Below the pieces are notes generated by a model, which worked only from the letters and a program-made list of their open reading frames with translations, was not told where the DNA came from and did no database searches. A DNA stretch of 64,000 nucleotides from Candidatus Sodalis pierantonius str. SOPE (GTDB taxonomy: Bacteria > Pseudomonadota > Gammaproteobacteria > Enterobacterales > Enterobacteriaceae), in assembly GCF_000517405.1 (NCBI RefSeq), contig NZ_CP006568.1, positions 4,278,001 to 4,342,000 of the forward strand, read 5' to 3'. The position numbers and the translations under genes were made by a program. This document shows, one piece after another, positions 9,120 through 17,586 of the stretch (the first letter of the stretch is position 1; every line of letters begins with the position of its first letter).

Positions 9120-9655
9120 TGGAGGCGCTACAAAAACAGTGTTTATAAAGATTGCCATGACAATGTGGCTCGCTATTATGACAAGATACAAAAAGAGAAA
9201 TTTGATTATGTCATCATTGGTGAAGTCTGGAACCATTATACAAGTGACAATATCATAAATAAACTCGGGGATGCGCGTTCAGAGGCGTTGTCCAGACAAC
9301 GCATTGAAGTCGTGATGAGAAAGGCGATGGGTATCATAATTAAATCAGGCGCAAAGCCCGTTATTATAAAAACAATCTATATTGCACCCAAAGAATACGT
9401 ACCATGCTTTTATCAAAACGTCAAATTAAGAGCACACAATAAAGACGCATCTTGTGAACGTGGTGTATGGAATGGTGATGGTAGTGACTGGTTCAATCAG
9501 CTTTTTAAGCAATTAAAAACTGAATATCCTTCCCTTATTATTATTGACCCGAAGCGCGTACAATGCTCGGGGAAAAACTGTGTAACAGAAATTGATGGGA
9601 TCCCTATTTACCAGTGATTACTGGCATCTTACAGATCACGCTTCTTTTATTTTTG
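9120..9655 (+). pseudogene. OafA-like O-acyltransferase, fragment 4 (C-terminal SGNH-like domain)
   Basis: Continues from WRRYKNSVYKDC through KFDYVIIGEVWNHYTS to EIDGIPIYQ, where a TGA ends the frame at 9615-9617. Shifting by one base after YQ gives YWHLTDHASFIFG, the expected catalytic D-x-H block of the domain, so a one-base indel lies near 9615. The gene then runs into IS5 copy 4 at 9656. Counting this, the acyltransferase carries four IS interruptions, a deletion and a frameshift. Confidence 0.8.
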
Positions 9656-9872
9656 GGCTTTGTTGAATAAATCGAACTTTTAGGTGACTGGCGGCTCTGA
9701 TCACTACATTCGTTTCAACATCAGGTCCCCATGGCAAAGCAAAAGTTTAAAATCACCAACTGGCCCGCATACAACAATGCGCTCAGGCAGCGGGGGGACA
9801 TGACAGTATGGCTTGATGAGTCAGCCATTGCTGCATGGACTGAGAGTACACCACCTGAACATCGTGGCCGGC
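9656..9872 (+). mobile_element. IS5-family element, copy 4, left end only
   Basis: Carries the left terminal repeat and the first 47 codons of the transposase (9731-9872, MAKQKFKITN to EHRGR), then stops abruptly at the end of IS256 copy A. The missing right part is not found on the other side of the IS256, so the remainder was removed by rearrangement rather than by simple insertion. Confidence 0.9.
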
Positions 9873-11187
9873 GACCCTGTACACGATTCTGTGTAAATGC
9901 CTTTTCTCAGAAGTGACCGTCCAGGCGGTCACCGAACTCGATAATAAAGCGGCTCATTGCCATGCGCCAGTCCCTCAAAGGCATTGTCCATTTCTGTGAG
10001 GCCGCCTGTATCGTCAGCCACACCACCTTTTTCACTGCGTCGTCGGTCGGGAACACCTTGCGCTTTTTGATGGCATGCCGGATCACGCTGTTTAACGACT
10101 CGATGGCATTGGTCGTGTAGATCACCTTGCGGATGTCCGTTGGGTAGGCAAAGAACGTGGCCAGATTGGCCCAGTTTGCCTGCCAGCTTCGACTTATTTG
10201 CGGGTAGCGGATGTCCCAGGCACTGGAGAACGCTTCCAGCGCCTGCAAGCCGGCTTCTTCCGTAGGGGCCTGATAGATAGCTTTTAGGTCGCGGGTGACG
10301 GCCTTGTAGTCCTTCCAGGAGACGAACCGCAGGCTGTTGCGCACCATATGCACGATACACAGCTGGAGCCGCGCCTCCGGATACACCGCGTTAATAGCGT
10401 CAGGGAAACCTTTCAGCCCGTCTACGCAGGCGATAAGGATATCGTTCAGGCCGCGGTTTTTCAGCTCTGTCAGCACGTTCAGCCAGAACTTTGCGCCTTC
10501 ATTTTCGGCCAGCCACATACCTAGCAACTCTTTCTGGCCTTCGATGTTGATGCCCAGCGCCAGGAACACAGATTTGTTGATGATGCGGCTGTCCTGCCGG
10601 ACTTTTAGAACGATACAGTCAAGATAAACAATGGGATAGACTGCATCCAGAGGCCGGTTTTGCCATTCAACAACCTGCTCCATGACCGCATCGGTGACCT
10701 TTGAGACCAGCGCCGGCGAGACATCGGCGTCATACAGCTCCTTGAACGCGGCGGCGATCTCGCGGGTGGTCATCCCTTTGGCGTACAACGATAAAATCTG
10801 GTTATCCATCCCGGTAATCCGGGTCTGGTTCTTCTTCATCAGTTGCGGTTCAAAGGAACCGTCACGATCGCGCGGAGTACGCAGCGCCAGCGGGCCATCG
10901 CCAGTGGTAACGGTTTTTGTGGAATAGCCGTTGCGGGCGTTGGTCCCCGGTTTAGGCTGATTTTTATCGTAGCCGAGGTGATGGGTCATTTCGGCATTGA
11001 GAGCTGCTTCGACGCTGATTTTTTTCAGCAGCCGATCGAAGTGACTGAGTTCTTCAGGGGTTTTGAGATTTTTGGCCAGTTCGTTAGCCAGAGCCTGCAA
11101 CTGTTTTTCGTCCATAAATTAACCTGTTTTTGATGTTGGATTGAACATATCAAAATCAGGCAAATACACAAATTTCTAAACAGGCTC
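9873..11187 (-). mobile_element. IS256-family element, copy A
   Basis: 1315 bp between imperfect terminal repeats (GACCCTGTACACGATTCTGT at the transposase 3' side and GAGCCTGTTTAGAAATTTGT at the 5' side). Flanks are TGGCCGGC and ACATTGGT, not an 8-bp target duplication. One side is a cut IS5, the other a cut integrase, so the element marks a recombination breakpoint. Confidence 0.92.
9907..11115 (-). CDS. IS256-family (mutator-type) transposase, intact
   Basis: 402 residues, full length for the family. Catalytic regions visible: YPIVYLDCIVLKVRQD (first Asp), ILIACVDGLKGFPDAI (second Asp), and YTTNAIESLNSVIRHAIKKRK with the Glu and following basic helix. A helical N-terminal DNA-binding region (MDEKQLQALANELAKNLKTP) opens the protein. 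It is the only undamaged IS256 transposase of the three copies here. Confidence 0.95.
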   Translation of the reverse strand: MDEKQLQALANELAKNLKTPEELSHFDRLLKKISVEAALNAEMTHHLGYDKNQPKPGTNARNGYSTKTVTTGDGPLALRTPRDRDGSFEPQLMKKNQTRITGMDNQILSLYAKGMTTREIAAAFKELYDADVSPALVSKVTDAVMEQVVEWQNRPLDAVYPIVYLDCIVLKVRQDSRIINKSVFLALGINIEGQKELLGMWLAENEGAKFWLNVLTELKNRGLNDILIACVDGLKGFPDAINAVYPEARLQLCIVHMVRNSLRFVSWKDYKAVTRDLKAIYQAPTEEAGLQALEAFSSAWDIRYPQISRSWQANWANLATFFAYPTDIRKVIYTTNAIESLNSVIRHAIKKRKVFPTDDAVKKVVWLTIQAASQKWTMPLRDWRMAMSRFIIEFGDRLDGHF

Positions 11188-11957
11188 ACATTGGTGATTA
11201 TACGCCAGAGCCAGTTTCTACTTCAACAAAAGCCAAGCACCTTGTATTGATGAAATCAATCATGCGGGCCGCTGAACGTGAATGGAAGTGGATAGAAAAA
11301 TCACCTGTTATCAAAGTTCCACAAGAGAAAAATAAGCGGGTACGGTGGCTCGAACCCGCAGAAGCCCAAAGGCTAATTGAAGAATGTCCTGAACCTCTGA
11401 AGTCTATCGTAGAATTCGCATTATCAACAGGTCTTCGCCGTTCTAACATTGTCAATCTAAAGTGGCAGCAGATAGATATGCAGCGCAAAGTCGCTTGGGT
11501 GCATCCGGAAGAGAGTAAGTCAGGGCGAGCTATCGGAGTTGCGTTGAATGATATGGCGTGTGCAGTGCTGAGGCGACAAATAGGACATCATCATAATTTG
11601 GTGTTCGTCCATACGACAGCAGTTAAAAGAAATGATGGCACGACTACAGCATCAGTACGAAAAATGCGTGTTGATTCAAATACAGCTTGGAGAGCGGCGC
11701 TGAGACGTGCAGGAATCGAAAACTTCCGGTTTCATGATCTGCGTCACACCTGGGCAAGCTGGTTAGTTCAGTCAGGGGTGCCCCTGTCTGCATTGCAGGA
11801 AATGGGAGGGTGGGAGTCTATAGAAATGGTACAGCGTTATGCGCACCTAGCCCCGAACCATCTTACAGTGCATGCACGGCAAATTGATGCGATTTTTGAC
11901 GGTCGCGTCCCAAATCCGTCCCACTGCGAAAAAGTGGTCATTGAGAAAAACAGCTAA
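11188..11957 (+). pseudogene. Phage-type tyrosine integrase, N-terminus removed by IS256
   Basis: The reading frame is open from the IS256 end (IGDYTPEPVSTSTKAKHLVL) to the stop at 11955-11957. The catalytic domain is complete: ALSTGLRRSNIVNLKW (first Arg), RFHDLRHTWASW (HxxR), MGGWESIEMV, and the nucleophile Tyr in QRYAHLAP. The SAM-like arm-binding N-terminus (about 100-150 residues) is absent. It lies 15 bp from tRNA-Arg(TCT), a classic integration site, so it is the integrase of the island or prophage whose other genes include the dam and acyltransferase remnants (inference). Confidence 0.85.
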
Positions 11958-11972
11958 CTCATTGATTTTAAA

Positions 11973-12049
11973 TGGTACGCCCTACTGGACTCGAACCAGT
12001 GACCTACGGCTTAGAAGGCCGTTGCTCTATCCAACTGAGCTAAGGGCGC
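11973..12049 (-). tRNA. argU: tRNA-Arg (anticodon TCT)
   Basis: A 77-nt cloverleaf with encoded CCA. The acceptor arm GCGCCCT pairs with AGGGCGT (one G-U pair), the anticodon stem ACGGC/GCCGT encloses loop CTTCTAA, and the T arm contains GGTTCGAGTCC. Anticodon TCT reads AGA. The E. coli counterpart argU is likewise next to a phage integrase (DLP12) and near folD, so both the attachment site use and the synteny are conserved. Confidence 0.97.
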
Positions 12050-12232
12050 ACAACGGAAACCGCGGCGGTGAATGCGGTTTGGATTATACGGAGGTAAGCG
12101 TTTGAGTCAATGGCTTTTCTGTCCGTTGTTCTGTTGGTAAAAGGTCAGGATGCATTCTGTGCCTGACAGCGGGGTGCGCTTCTGCCAAAATAGCGCCCTC
12201 AGCCCGATTACAATGACGGATTTCCGATTCAG

Positions 12233-13105
12233 ATGGTAGCGAAAATAATTGATGGTAAGGCCGTTGCCCAGCAGGTCAGAAGTGAAGTGGCCGCGCGGGT
12301 ACAGGAGCGCCTCAAGGCGAGCAAGCGTGCGCCCGGACTGGCGGTAGTGCTGGTCGGCGGCGATCCCGCCTCGCAGATTTATGTTGCCAGCAAACGCAAA
12401 GCCTGTGAAGACGTCGGTTTTATCTCCCTTTCCTATGATCTGCCGAGCACGGTCACGGAGGCGGAATTACTGGCGCTGATTGATCGGCTGAATGCCGACC
12501 GCCGCGTGGACGGCATATTGGTGCAACTGCCGCTGCCGGCGGGGATTGATAATATCAGCGTGCTGGAGCGTATCGCGCCAGATAAAGATGTAGACGGTTT
12601 CCATCCCTATAATGTCGGCCGTCTGTGCCAACGCGCGCCGCTGCTGCGACCCTGTACCCCGCGCGGCATTGTGACGTTGCTCGAGCGCTATCGCATCGAT
12701 ACCTTTGGCCTCAATGCCGTTGTGGTTGGCGCGTCCAATATTGTCGGCCGGCCCATGAGTCTTGAGCTGTTGCTGGCGGGCTGTACGGTAACCGTCACCC
12801 ACCGTTTCACGCACGATTTACGGCATCATATCGAAAATGCCGATCTGCTGGTGGTGGCGGTGGGCAAAGCGAGCTTTATTCCCGGCGAGTGGATCAAACC
12901 CGGTGCGGTAGTCATGGATGTCGGGATTAATCGTCTGGACAGCGGCAAAGTGGTTGGCGACGTGGATTATGCCAGCGCCGCCGAGCGCGCCGCCTACATT
13001 ACGCCGGTGCCCGGCGGCGTGGGCCCGATGACGGTGGCCACGCTGATTCAGAATACCTTGCAGGCCTGCGAGGATTATCATGATACGTCTGCGCCGGAGG
13101 CTTAA
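12233..13105 (+). CDS. folD: Bifunctional methylenetetrahydrofolate dehydrogenase/cyclohydrolase FolD
   Basis: Converts 5,10-methylene-THF to 10-formyl-THF (NADP dehydrogenase, then cyclohydrolase), supplying purine and initiator-Met formylation; cytoplasmic. 290 residues. Visible motifs: YVASKRKACEDVGF with the catalytic Lys, VDGILVQLPLPAGID, CTPRGIVTLL, NAVVVGASNIVGRPM (nucleotide binding) and TPVPGGVGPMTVATL. Intact, followed after 2 bp by ybcJ. Confidence 0.97.
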   Translation: MVAKIIDGKAVAQQVRSEVAARVQERLKASKRAPGLAVVLVGGDPASQIYVASKRKACEDVGFISLSYDLPSTVTEAELLALIDRLNADRRVDGILVQLPLPAGIDNISVLERIAPDKDVDGFHPYNVGRLCQRAPLLRPCTPRGIVTLLERYRIDTFGLNAVVVGASNIVGRPMSLELLLAGCTVTVTHRFTHDLRHHIENADLLVVAVGKASFIPGEWIKPGAVVMDVGINRLDSGKVVGDVDYASAAERAAYITPVPGGVGPMTVATLIQNTLQACEDYHDTSAPEA

Positions 13106-13107
13106 CC

Positions 13108-13320
13108 ATGACGACGTTTTCCCTTGAAGGGCACCCCTATATCGCATTATGCGATCTTCTGAAAATTTCGGGCTGGTGCGATAGCGGCGCGGCGGCCAAG
13201 TTGGTCATTGATGAGGGCCGGGTCACGGTAAACGACGTGGTGGAAACCCGCCGACGCTGTAAGATCACCGCCGGGCAGCGCGTCGCCTACGCCGGTCAGC
13301 AGGTCACGATCGCGGACTAA
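13108..13320 (+). CDS. ybcJ: YbcJ, S4-like RNA-binding protein
   Basis: 70 residues, the same length as E. coli YbcJ. An S4-type fold is seen in KISGWCDSGAAAKLVIDEGRVTVND, followed by ETRRRCKITAGQRVAYAG. Directly behind folD with 2 bp between, as in E. coli, so co-transcribed. The exact RNA target is not known. Confidence 0.93.
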   Translation: MTTFSLEGHPYIALCDLLKISGWCDSGAAAKLVIDEGRVTVNDVVETRRRCKITAGQRVAYAGQQVTIAD

Positions 13321-13406
13321 CCGGCGGGAGAAGCGTTATAGCCGGTCCCCGCTGTCCAAGTAGGGGAACGGCGCGGGCCGTCGAGGGCCAGCGCCGGCCT
13401 ATACCT

Positions 13407-14792
13407 TTAACCGCGGCGCCAGGTCGTACCCTGGGGGCCGTCTTCCAGCACGATGCCCAGCGCGGTAAGTTTATCCCGGGCCTCATCCGCCAGTGCCCAC
13501 TGCCGGGCTTTGCGCGCGTCGTTGCGCTGCTGAATTAACGCGGTTATCTCGGCATTCTCATCCACGTCGCCGCCGGCGCCCTGCTGCAAGAAGGCGGCGG
13601 GGTCCTGCTCAAGCAGCCCCAGCACGCCGGCCAGCTGGCGTAACGTCGCCGCCATACCCTGCGCCGCCGCCGGCTGCTCGCTTTTCAAGCGGTTCACCTC
13701 GCGGGCGATGTCGAACAGGACAGAATAGGCTTCCGGGGTATTAAAGTCGTCATCCATCGCCGCAGTAAACTGCGCCACGAAGTTTTCACCGCCGGCGGGC
13801 GCAGCTGCCGCATCGGTGCCGCGCAGGGCGGTATACAGGCGCTCAAGGGCGGCCCGCGTCTGTTTGAGATTCTCTTCGCTGTAATTAAGCTGGCTGCGGT
13901 AATGGCCGGACATCAGAAAATAGCGCACCGTTTCGGCGTCGTAATAGCGCAGGACGTCGCGCACGGTAAAAAAGTTGCCCAGGGATTTGGACATCTTCTC
14001 TCGATCGACCATCACCATCCCGGCGTGCATCCACACATTGACATAAGGGCCGTCGTGAGCACAGGTGGACTGTGCGATTTCATTTTCATGATGCGGGAAA
14101 ATCAGGTCCGAACCGCCGCCGTGGATGTCAAAATGATGGCCAAGCTGCCGGCTGTTCATGGCCGAACACTCAATGTGCCAGCCAGGCCGGCCGTCGCCCC
14201 ACGGCGATGGCCAACTCGGCTCGCCGGGCTTCGACATTTTCCACAGTACGAAGTCCATGGGGTTGCGTTTTACTTCGGCGACTTCGACGCGAGCGCCGGC
14301 CTGGAGCTGCGCCAGATCCTGGCGAGACAACAGGCCATAATCGCTGTCGCTGTCCACGGCGAACATCACATCACCGTTGGTGGCCACATAGGCATGTTCT
14401 CTGGCGAGAAGCTGCCCCACTAGTTCAATAATCACGTCCATATAGTACGTGGCGCGCGGTTCATGATCGGGACGCAAAATATTCAGCTGATCGAAATCGA
14501 GATGCATCTCTTGGATCATGCGATCGGTAAACTGATGAAAGGGCTCACCGTTTTCCGCGGCGCGGCGGATAATTTTATCTTCAATATCGGTAATATTGCG
14601 GACATAATTGACCTCATAACCACGATAGCGCAGATAGCGGGTAACGACGTCAAAGGCGACGAAAGTGCGCCCATGGCCGATGTGGCAGAGGTCATACACG
14701 GTAATGCCGCACACATACATACCGACTTTACCGACATGGATAGGTTTAAATTCCTCTTTTTGGCGTGTCAGGGTGTTAAAAATCTTTAGCAT
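13407..14792 (-). CDS. cysS: Cysteinyl-tRNA synthetase
   Basis: Charges tRNA-Cys. 461 residues, as in E. coli. Class I signatures: VCGITVYDLCHIGHGRTF (HIGH motif with a zinc-ligand Cys), GWHIECSAM and HHENEIAQS (remaining zinc ligands), and EKMSKSLGNFF (KMSKS). The C-terminal anticodon-binding domain is complete. Faces ppiB divergently, with 264 bp between for both promoters. Confidence 0.97.
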   Translation of the reverse strand: MLKIFNTLTRQKEEFKPIHVGKVGMYVCGITVYDLCHIGHGRTFVAFDVVTRYLRYRGYEVNYVRNITDIEDKIIRRAAENGEPFHQFTDRMIQEMHLDFDQLNILRPDHEPRATYYMDVIIELVGQLLAREHAYVATNGDVMFAVDSDSDYGLLSRQDLAQLQAGARVEVAEVKRNPMDFVLWKMSKPGEPSWPSPWGDGRPGWHIECSAMNSRQLGHHFDIHGGGSDLIFPHHENEIAQSTCAHDGPYVNVWMHAGMVMVDREKMSKSLGNFFTVRDVLRYYDAETVRYFLMSGHYRSQLNYSEENLKQTRAALERLYTALRGTDAAAAPAGGENFVAQFTAAMDDDFNTPEAYSVLFDIAREVNRLKSEQPAAAQGMAATLRQLAGVLGLLEQDPAAFLQQGAGGDVDENAEITALIQQRNDARKARQWALADEARDKLTALGIVLEDGPQGTTWRRG

Positions 14793-15056
14793 CGAAAATC
14801 ATTCCATGTGTCTGCGGATTGCGCATGTAGAGCGGCCAGCGGTAAAGGTCAATAAACCTAACGGGGTATTGAACCCTGAAGCCGCAGCTATTGCAAGGGT
14901 ATGCCCGGAATTCCCCGCGCTTGACGCGGTGCTGTCATTCGGCGGACGGAGGGAAACGGGGGACGATGCTGACTCTATGCCAGAGTTATGCTATAAAACC
15001 CCTCTGCCCGTACACTTTGTATGAATGCAATTCATCAGACTTTCAGGACATTAAAT

Positions 15057-15551
15057 ATGGTTACTTTACATACCAATCACGGCGATATCGTTATCAAAAC
15101 CTTTGCGGAAAAAGCGCCGTTAACCGTTGAGAATTTCCTCAATTATTGCCGCAGCGGGTTTTATGACAACACCATTTTCCGTCGCGTGATTAATGGTTTC
15201 ATGATCCAGGGCGGCGGCTTTGTCCCCGGTATGGAACATAAGGCGACCCAGGCGCCGGTAAAAAACGAAGCCAATAATGGTCTGAAAAACAATCGCGGTA
15301 CGCTGGCGATGGCCCGTACCAACGATCCGCATTCTGCCACCGCGCAATTTTTTATCAACGTGGTGGATAATGACTTCCTGAATTTCCGTTCTGAGCGTCC
15401 CGACGGCTGGGAATATTGTGTCTTCGCCGAAGTGACCGAGGGTCTGGACGTGGTGGATAAAATCAAAGGCGTCGCGACCGGCCGCAGCGGGATGCACCAG
15501 GATGTACCGAAAGACGACGTCATCATTACCCATGTGACGATCGCGGAGTAA
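15057..15551 (+). CDS. ppiB: Cytoplasmic peptidyl-prolyl cis-trans isomerase B (cyclophilin)
   Basis: Cyclophilin-type proline isomerase of 164 residues. The start at 15057 (MVTLHTNHGDIVIKTF) fits the E. coli protein and follows CAGGA; an upstream in-frame ATG at 15021 would add 12 residues not found in relatives. Core motifs FHRVINGFMIQGG-like (here FRRVINGFMIQGGGF), ATAQFFINVVDND and FAEVTEGLDVVDKI are intact. Followed after 10 bp by lpxH. Confidence 0.95.
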   Translation: MVTLHTNHGDIVIKTFAEKAPLTVENFLNYCRSGFYDNTIFRRVINGFMIQGGGFVPGMEHKATQAPVKNEANNGLKNNRGTLAMARTNDPHSATAQFFINVVDNDFLNFRSERPDGWEYCVFAEVTEGLDVVDKIKGVATGRSGMHQDVPKDDVIITHVTIAE

Positions 15552-15561
15552 CCTTAGCCGC

Positions 15562-16281
15562 ATGTCAACGCTGTTCGTCGCGGATATTCATCTTTGCGCA
15601 CAAGAGCCGGCGATTACCGCCGGTTTTCTGCATTTTCTACGTACCCGCGCCCGCGCCGCGCAAGCATTGTATATTCTTGGCGACCTGTTTGAGGTGTGGA
15701 TAGGCGATGATGATCCCAATCCGCTGCATCACGAGATCGCCGTCGCACTACGGGCGCTGGGTCAACGCGGTATTCCCTGCTATTTCATTCACGGTAATCG
15801 TGATTTCCTGCTTGGCCAGCGCTACGCCAGCGCCTGCGGTATGACGCTGCTGCCCGCGCAGCAGGTTATGCAGCTTGACGGGCTTCGGGTGGTGATATTG
15901 CATGGCGACACGCTGTGTACCGACGATAGCGATTATCAGCGTTTTCGCCGCCGGGTGCATCAACGCTGGCTGCAGCGGCTGTTTCTGTCGCAGCCGCTGC
16001 GGCTGCGGCTGCGCATCGCCGACAGGATGCGCGCCAATAGTCTCCATGCCAACTCCGGGAAAACCGCCGATATCATGGACGTCAACGCGCAGGCGGTCAT
16101 GACGGTGCTGGCGCACACCGGCGCGACGGTGATGATCCATGGCCATACCCACCGGCCGGCGATACATGAGCTGCCGGGGGAGCGCCGTCGCGCGGTGCTT
16201 GGCGCCTGGCACCTCCAGGGGTCGGCCATTGAGGTCACGGCCAAGGGCGTCACGCTGCACGAGTTCCCTTTTGGCGGTTGA
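15562..16281 (+). CDS. lpxH: UDP-2,3-diacylglucosamine pyrophosphatase LpxH
   Basis: Hydrolyses UDP-2,3-diacylglucosamine to lipid X and UMP in lipid A synthesis, at the inner face of the membrane. 239 residues. Calcineurin-like metallophosphoesterase motifs: FVADIHLC (D-x-H), LGDLFEVWIGDDD, FIHGNRDFLLG, VILHGDTLCTDD and MIHGHTHRPAIH. Intact, co-directional with ppiB. Confidence 0.95.
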   Translation: MSTLFVADIHLCAQEPAITAGFLHFLRTRARAAQALYILGDLFEVWIGDDDPNPLHHEIAVALRALGQRGIPCYFIHGNRDFLLGQRYASACGMTLLPAQQVMQLDGLRVVILHGDTLCTDDSDYQRFRRRVHQRWLQRLFLSQPLRLRLRIADRMRANSLHANSGKTADIMDVNAQAVMTVLAHTGATVMIHGHTHRPAIHELPGERRRAVLGAWHLQGSAIEVTAKGVTLHEFPFGG

Positions 16282-16420
16282 GATTTGGCGCGCACCCGGC
16301 GTCATCTTTTCGAACACGAGAGGCGCTTATCCCCTCAGCGCAGCCACCGGCACCCTCTGCCGCCAGGGTTTCCCGCTCAACCGGGGGGCTCGTAGGGCGC
16401 CAGGCCACCTCTGCACAGGT

Positions 16421-16843
16421 CTATAAGGTTGCCACCAGCATAAACTCTTCCACCACCAGCGCCATCTCTTCCGACCAGTGGCCGGCACGTTCAAAAAACG
16501 CCCGGTGGGTTTCACGCCAGTAGGCCAGGCTAAGATCGCCCTCGCCTTCTTTGGCCGCCATTTCCGCCGTGACGTCGCAAAAACGCAGCAGACGCAAGGC
16601 GGTGGTACGGATAACCGCCAGCGGACGCTCCCGGCCATTGAGGATCACGCTGTAGTCGCCAATGCGCGGGGAGCTGGCATCCTGTTGGTAGGCCTGCAGC
16701 GAGCAGCAGGTGGCGGTTTTTATGCCCCCTACCACGAGTGCGCCCAACTCGTCGGCCATTTGCGGGCTATCGCCGAAGGCCCAATATGCCGCGCCCGGGT
16801 AGGTTACCGTAAGCGGCGCGCTTTCCTTTGGTGTGGTTTCCAT
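16421..16843 (-). CDS. ASCH-domain protein (YhfF-like)
   Basis: About 140 residues from METTPKESAPLTVTYPG; a longer start at 16885 is possible, but the 16843 start has a GGGA ribosome site at suitable spacing. ASCH hallmarks: WAFGDSPQMADELGALVVGGIKTATC and GDYSVILNGRERPLAVIRTTALRLLRFCDV. ASCH domains bind RNA or modified nucleosides; the specific role of this family is not established. Not part of the E. coli arrangement between lpxH and purE. Confidence 0.75.
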   Translation of the reverse strand: METTPKESAPLTVTYPGAAYWAFGDSPQMADELGALVVGGIKTATCCSLQAYQQDASSPRIGDYSVILNGRERPLAVIRTTALRLLRFCDVTAEMAAKEGEGDLSLAYWRETHRAFFERAGHWSEEMALVVEEFMLVATL

Positions 16844-16967
16844 CGCTGATATCCCGTTGAGCCCCGCCAGCGCCGGCCAGGGCAAGCTATTCAGTTAAAG
16901 CAACATTTCGGTGCAGTATAATCCGCACAGCGCATTTTTTCCTTCGCCGCGCACGCCGCCGGTGGCT

Positions 16968-16983
16968 ACGCAACCGTTTTCCT
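16968..16983 (+). promoter_or_regulatory. PurR operator upstream of purEK
   Basis: ACGCAACCGTTTTCCT fits the PurR consensus ACGCAAACGTTTTCNT at 15 of 16 positions. It lies 94 bp before purE, as expected for hypoxanthine/guanine-dependent repression of the operon. Confidence 0.85.
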
Positions 16984-17076
16984 CTACCGGGACCCATGAT
17001 ATGCTCTACGCCCGGTTAGCCAGGCCGCAGGGTCTGTTAAGAAAAACGACATTATGACCACAGGAGCACGACGCGT

Positions 17077-17586
17077 ATGCATTCCAACCACGCCACGGCA
17101 AAGATCGCGATTGTCATGGGTTCCCAAAGCGATTGGAGCACCCTGCAATTTGCCGCGGAAATTCTCACCGCGCTAAACGTTCCCTTTGAGGCGGAAATTG
17201 TTTCAGCCCACCGTACCCCTGATAAGTTATTCCGCTTCGCCGAGCAGGCGGCCGACAACGGTTATGCGGTGATTATCGCCGGCGCGGGCGGCGCGGCGCA
17301 TTTGCCGGGCATGCTGGCGGCCAAGACGCTGGTACCGGTACTCGGGGTGCCGGTTCAAAGCGCGGCGCTGAGCGGCGTGGACAGTCTCTATTCCATTGTA
17401 CAAATGCCGCGCGGTATTCCGGTCGGCACCTTGGCCATCGGCAAAGCCGGCGCCGCCAACGCCGCCCTGCTGGCCGCCCAAATTTTAGCGCTGCATGACG
17501 CGGCGCTGGCCAATCGCCTGAGCCAGTGGCGCCAACGGCAAACCGATGAGGTCCTGAGCCATCCCGATCCAAGGGAACAGGCATGA
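17077..17586 (+). CDS. purE: N5-carboxyaminoimidazole ribonucleotide mutase PurE
   Basis: Moves the carboxylate of N5-CAIR to C4 to give CAIR in purine synthesis. 169 residues, as in E. coli. Conserved IVMGSQSDW, VSAHRTPDKL (catalytic His), IIAGAGGAAHLPGM and GVPVQSAALSGVDSLYSIVQ are all present. The stop overlaps the purK start (ATGA), so the two are translationally coupled. Confidence 0.97.
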   Translation: MHSNHATAKIAIVMGSQSDWSTLQFAAEILTALNVPFEAEIVSAHRTPDKLFRFAEQAADNGYAVIIAGAGGAAHLPGMLAAKTLVPVLGVPVQSAALSGVDSLYSIVQMPRGIPVGTLAIGKAGAANAALLAAQILALHDAALANRLSQWRQRQTDEVLSHPDPREQA

